From the NCBI GenBank assembly GCA_001579985.1, contig LRSR01010939.1, forward strand, positions 1 through 24,019: a DNA stretch of 24,019 nucleotides. Direction: 5' to 3'. This document shows, piece after piece, positions 20,216 through 24,019 of this stretch (the first letter of the stretch is position 1; every line of letters starts with the position of its first letter). The notes beneath the pieces are model-generated. The model was not told where the DNA came from. It worked only from the letters and a program-made list of their open reading frames with translations, and made no database searches. Position numbers and translations under genes: made by a program. The stretch is from Hypsibius dujardini. Lineage: Eukaryota; Tardigrada; Eutardigrada; Parachela; Hypsibiidae.

Positions 20216-20921
20216 TTAACCCATTAACGCCCAATCTCGTCAAAATCACAACCGGGCGACAAATTCCCAAATTTTCACGCAGAGACGGTTTGAGCTAAAC
20301 TCAACTGATTTTGAAGTTTGATTTCTTCCTTGAAAATTAGAGTTTATGATTTAGTCATTTGCTACTTGACCAGTTTCCGCCAGAAATTGCCAAAATTAAC
20401 CGGTTTTCACATTTTGTTGTGTGAAAAAGGTCTCAGGCCGTGAGCTGGCTAAAATTTCTAAAAACATATGCTTTTTTCCATCCACCAATTTGACCATTTA
20501 TTTGACCAATTTAACCATTTTATAGAATTTAGAATATTTATATTTATATTTGACAGTCTCTACTGTTAAAATCTCTAAAAATAATTATCTGAGTCGGATT
20601 TTTGACTGGCACGTGACCAGTGGCCAGTTCAAGGCGTTCGATTTTTTGTCAAAAAATTAAAGAAACTGACTATTATGGAACTCATCGATTGATTGACTGA
20701 TTGATTGATCAATGTTTCAACCAAATATGGCGCGGACAAGTGCTAGAAACAGTTTTCATCGGTAATTTTGTTTTTAACTCGAGAGTGAGCAGTGGTCAGC
20801 CCAAAAGACGAATTTTTCAAATTCGCCTAAAAAAATTGTGAAAATACCTTTTTTCTTAATTGAGCAGAAAAAGGGAAAAATACTTCTGGCACTCAAATCG
20901 CACCGGACGTGATTGAGTTAA
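20216..20921. mobile_element. Possible TTAA-flanked piggyBac-like MITE
   Basis: The left end reads TTAACCCATTAACGCCC. The right end, on the minus strand, reads TTAACTCAATCACGTCC, with 13 of 17 bases matching. Both sit at TTAA tetranucleotides, the duplication used by piggyBac-type transposases. The AT-rich interior has diverged repeats around GACCAGT/GCAGTGG motifs and no reading frame. The ends are short and imperfect, so this is tentative. Confidence 0.35.
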
Positions 20922-21247
20922 TAGACCGAATAAAATACAACTAATTAACTAATTCGACATTAAAAATTTTAAACTAGTAAATGAGACTAAGCCAAAAATC
21001 CTTCGTCAAAAAGTTTTAATTAACTAAAGAAGTAATTAATCGAATCATTTTAGTGTTTTTTTTTCATCGTGCAATTATGTAACCGTTTGTCTTAATTGGC
21101 AAGCTCGTCCGAACAGAATCCGGTCGTGACAAGGCACGTGACACGCAGCACTCACATAGCTCGGTATGATACGTCTGGAAATTCTTCGACATGATTACGC
21201 AACTAATTGCTGCATACTTTCTCGATGCATCGAGCGAGCATTGCAGG

Positions 21248-21339
21248 TGTACGAGGTAAAGGCCGTTAACCAGGCCAGTTTTTTTCAACGTGACTTATGC
21301 GCCACTTGCCGGCCTGGTTAACGGCCTTTACCTCGTACA
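21248..21339. repeat. Perfect 29-bp inverted repeat with 34-bp loop, upstream of NAT
   Basis: The arms 21248-21276 and 21311-21339 are exact reverse complements (TGTACGAGGTAAAGGCCGTT and onward). The spacer is T-rich then GC-rich. It ends 76 bp before the acetyltransferase start codon, so it lies in its promoter or 5' UTR. If transcribed it would fold into a very stable hairpin. It could be a tiny palindromic element or a regulatory hairpin. Confidence 0.9.
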
Positions 21340-21415
21340 GTAAGTCAGTACATACACTACGACAACGTGTTTCACCTGGTTGGAACAACACTCGTGCACA
21401 TTCCACTCTCCCAAA

Positions 21416-22614
21416 ATGCCATCCCGTTACTTGACCAACCAGGAAGCTCTCACCTTCGTCACGGAGAAACTTCACCTGCGCCTCAGCAATTTCGAACGTC
21501 CCGCTCCGTCCCTTCCACTTCTGCAAAAGATCTGCACTGCGTTCGCCGCGGAAGTACCCTACGCCTCCATCCGCCATCTCGACGTGCCCGTCGATCGGCT
21601 CAACCGTCGGCAACTGCCCACCCTCGAGCAGGTCAAGGACACCGGCATGAATCTCAAAGGCGGAATGTGCTACGAAATGAATGTCTTTCTGCATTGGCTG
21701 CTCGCCGGACTCGACTTCCAGGTCTGGATGCGGAAAACTAAACTAAAACGTTTGTCGGCTAACGTTTTGACTTTAAGTTTTTTCGTCGACCAAGAAAAAA
21801 CTAAAAAAAATCATAATTTATAAATATTGAATTGGAAAAAAAAAATTTTAGTCAAATAATTTTAGAATAAACCTAGACTCACAATTTTTAGTCACTTAAC
21901 GAAACAAAAAACTAAAAATTCCGCAGCAATTAATTTTTAATTGACTAATTTTGGTTTCTTTTTTATCCTTATTTCCAGGTCGAATTCCTCCTCGGAAAGG
22001 CGTACGGCAGTCGAGTCAACTGTCACCTGTTAAACTACGTCGACATCGACGGACGGCGGTACCTGGTGGACGGAGGTTCCTATCCCATGATACTGGAGCG
22101 GTTGATTTGTCTGGATTTTAAAGGGGAAGTCTCGCCGGTGACGCTCCAGTCGATTTGGGAGGTCCGCGTGAGACGGACGGTGGTGGACGGTGAGGCCGGT
22201 TACGTGGAGCAGTTCCGTTGGACCGAAAATGCCGCAATCGCAAACTGGAAAATTCCCACCGATCCGGATGGTTGGGCGGATATCAATGAGTTCATCCTGG
22301 TGCCGCGGACCTTGGAGGAGGTTTACGAACCGATGAAACGAAGCTACACGGACGCGACGATTTCGCCGATTGTTAACCGCGTCTTCTGTTACCGTTACCC
22401 CGAGGGGAGATTGCTGCAGATTCGCAATACGGTGCTGCACACGGAGGCCGCCGAACGGGTTCATCTAATCGGGAAGCGGGCGCAGTCGCAGCAGTCCCTG
22501 GTCCGGCTGATTGTGGAACATTTCGGGCAGTACTTGCCGGAAGATGTCGTCGCCCGGGCTGTGAGCAACTTTGAGGTGCTCTGCCCACATGCTTTCAGTT
22601 CGACATTCGACTAG
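21416..22614 (+). CDS. Arylamine N-acetyltransferase (NAT family), two exons
   Basis: NATs transfer the acetyl group of acetyl-CoA to arylamines, hydrazines and N-hydroxyarylamines in the cytosol, through a cysteine acyl-enzyme. Exons 21416-21721 and 21979-22614 are joined in phase 0, giving 313 residues, within the usual 260-330. The catalytic triad is intact: C85 in LKGGMCYEMN (the GGxC signature), H118 in VNCHLLNYVDIDG and D133 in YLVDGGSYP. The 15-residue His-Asp spacing equals that of human NATs (107 and 122). The N-terminal segment (YLTNQEALTFVTEKLHLRL, PSLPLLQKICTAFAAEVPYA) fits the helical first domain and the conserved PFEN-like strand, here PYAS. The ATG at 21416 has an AAAATG context; there is no upstream in-frame ATG. 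The donor GTCTGG is weak but the acceptor TTTCCAG is good. No clear AATAAA follows. Confidence 0.9.
21722..21978 (+). other. AT-rich NAT intron with small inverted repeats
   Basis: This 257-bp intron splits the NAT coding region between the catalytic Cys and the His/Asp. It includes AAAACGTT paired with AACGTTTT near its 5' end and AATTTTTAGT paired with ACTAAAAATT at about 21883-21920. Confidence 0.65.
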
Positions 22615-22838
22615 AGAATTCGAACGGGACATTCAACTTAAATGTACTTTCAAGCAGTTGACTAAGTGGATAGCAGTTAACCTCACCAGTGGCTCACAAT
22701 AGGTCGAACCCTCAAACCCTCCCGATAAATGGTCAAAGAAAAGAACATCTTACCGTCTCTGCGCATACGGCGTATCTACCAGTCATACGGGTACTTGAGG
22801 TGGATTTTTGATACGATATTTTATGAAAGTGTATTTAA
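22615..22838. other. NAT downstream region, nothing recognised
   Basis: This is probably 3' UTR and spacer. I see no clear poly(A) signal or coding exon. Confidence 0.35.
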
Positions 22839-22849
22839 GGTGTCTTTAG

Positions 22850-23057
22850 AATCTTGTGCGTGCTGCTGGCCTTCACGGACGGCAGTTTCAGCGGCGGCAG
22901 CCGACAAGATCAAATATACATTCACGATTACTGCACTTTCCTCGTTAATTTCCAAAACCAGAGAGACTATTATGTTTCAACTAGCGAAATAGATAATTTA
23001 AAATTAATGAGCTGCCCGACTGGAAGCGGTGATCAAACGAAGGAACTCAAATCTTGA
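22850..23057 (+). other. Orphan open segment, possible terminal exon
   Basis: After an acceptor-like GTGTCTTTAG, one frame stays open to a TGA at 23055-23057. It begins with a hydrophobic stretch, ILCVLLAFTDGSF, and includes two cysteines further on (DYCTF, LMSCP). The first 60 bases are more GC-rich than the surroundings, as in the real exons here. There is no ATG and no known domain. It could be an exon of an undetected gene, a pseudogene fragment or chance. Confidence 0.2.
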
Positions 23058-24019
23058 TTAATCAATAATTTCGCATTCGAAAAATCTTCGTGATTTCTGA
23101 AGACTTTTCGGTTGACAAAATCTAGGTGAATTTTTTTATTGTGGTATCTATTTATGTTCTTATTGCTTATTTTTCTTTCTCTGGTGAATGGATAATTAAT
23201 CAGTCAATCAAGGCGACACGGCGTGAGAGAAAATGGTTCAAACTTAGACCACCAGATTTTTAAGCGCGCAGTAAAATTTTAGTTCAAACTCTGTCAGTAT
23301 GTTGTTTTTCTGTCCGTTTTCTGTCCATCCGTTTCTTGTCTGTCTGTTTTCTGTCCGTCTGTTGTCTGTCCGTTTGTCGTCCGACCGTCTGTTGTCCGGT
23401 TTGTCGTTGCTTGTTATTCGTTTATATATCCTGGTCATAATCATCGGACCGACCGTTTTTCATGATAATTGAATTCACTATCCGTGATAAACTTCCATTG
23501 TTGGGATTTTTGACCACATTTGCGATTAGTGCCGAGCATCCATTACCGGGCCGACGATCACTACTCTTGACTGCCGGGTATTAACATCCGCCGACCATCT
23601 ACCAAGACCGACGCCTACCACTCAGACTGACGCTCCCTAATAATTGGAATGTATGTTAACCACCTTAGTCTGATTTAGTGTTTTCAAGCACAAGTAAGAC
23701 GCCTTTCCAGCACATTAAATTTTTTTATAGTAATCCAGCTCTCCAATCTTTGGGTTAGGATCCTCATCTGTTCCATTACAGTAAATTACGAGGAATGATT
23801 CAAACCAGGTTTTCTCCAGAAATGATTTCGGTGGTGCGATGAAGAACGTCACGACGCGCCCAATTTCCTTTGTGATATATTGTATACGGGCAGAATGAGC
23901 ATGTGAGCTGATTTCGCGACGAGTGATAAGGTCGAACGTGCTGATTAAAGGAACTAGTTTTCTTGAACTCCTTCTCGTGATGCGGGGGTTTTTTTCAGTA
24001 TGAAAAATTGCTGCTATAA
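23058..24019. other. AT-rich intergenic end with CTGTCCGT-type repeat
   Basis: About 23305-23405 is an imperfect CTGTCCGTTTTCTGTC/GTCTGTTG repeat. The rest shows no supported gene. The last 30 bases hold a strong acceptor-like TTTTTTTCAG ending at 23999, so an exon could begin at the window edge, but the following 20 bases contain too little to judge. Confidence 0.4.

Overview
The window is nuclear DNA from an animal. Coding segments are split by many introns with GT..AG ends, some under 80 bases. Intergenic DNA is AT-rich and full of minisatellites, and the recognisable genes are a ribosome-biogenesis scaffold, an F-box protein, a seven-helix receptor and an arylamine N-acetyltransferase. 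I cannot name the species. The intron style and repeats suit an invertebrate with a fairly compact genome, but that is inference.

Layout: (1) 214-11774, plus strand: the last 22 exons of UTP20 (SSU processome component 20), cut at its 5' side by the window edge. The exons keep one phase-consistent frame of 7,020 nt (2,339 residues plus stop). Most of its longer introns carry simple repeats in one of two orientations: CTGT or its complement ACAG, and TTGATTGA or its complement AATCAATC. (2) 11775-12915: a palindromic minisatellite, then apparently non-coding DNA. (3) 12916-14386, plus: a small F-box gene of two or three exons. (4) 14387-16343: an 11-copy 25-bp tandem repeat, unique DNA, then a complete non-autonomous hAT-like transposon (15239-16270) with terminal inverted repeats and a perfect 8-bp target-site duplication. 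(5) 16344-17932, minus: a two-exon class A GPCR with an unusual swapped Asn/Asp pair in helices 2 and 7. (6) 18074-21415: a roughly 10-bp minisatellite and a cluster of inverted-repeat (MITE-like) elements in AT-rich DNA. The last of these is a perfect 29-bp inverted repeat lying 77 bp upstream of the next start codon. (7) 21416-22614, plus: a two-exon arylamine N-acetyltransferase with an intact Cys-His-Asp triad. (8) 22615-24019: AT-rich DNA with one orphan open segment and a CTGT-like repeat.

The four genes look functionally unrelated, as expected for an animal chromosome. I see no operon, CRISPR array, rRNA, convincing tRNA or dedicated new gene system. The most notable items are the transposon and MITE collection, the complementary intronic repeats that bracket UTP20 exons, the receptor's swapped residue pair, the UTP20 cysteine segment that an alternative in-frame splice would remove, and the long hairpin upstream of the acetyltransferase.
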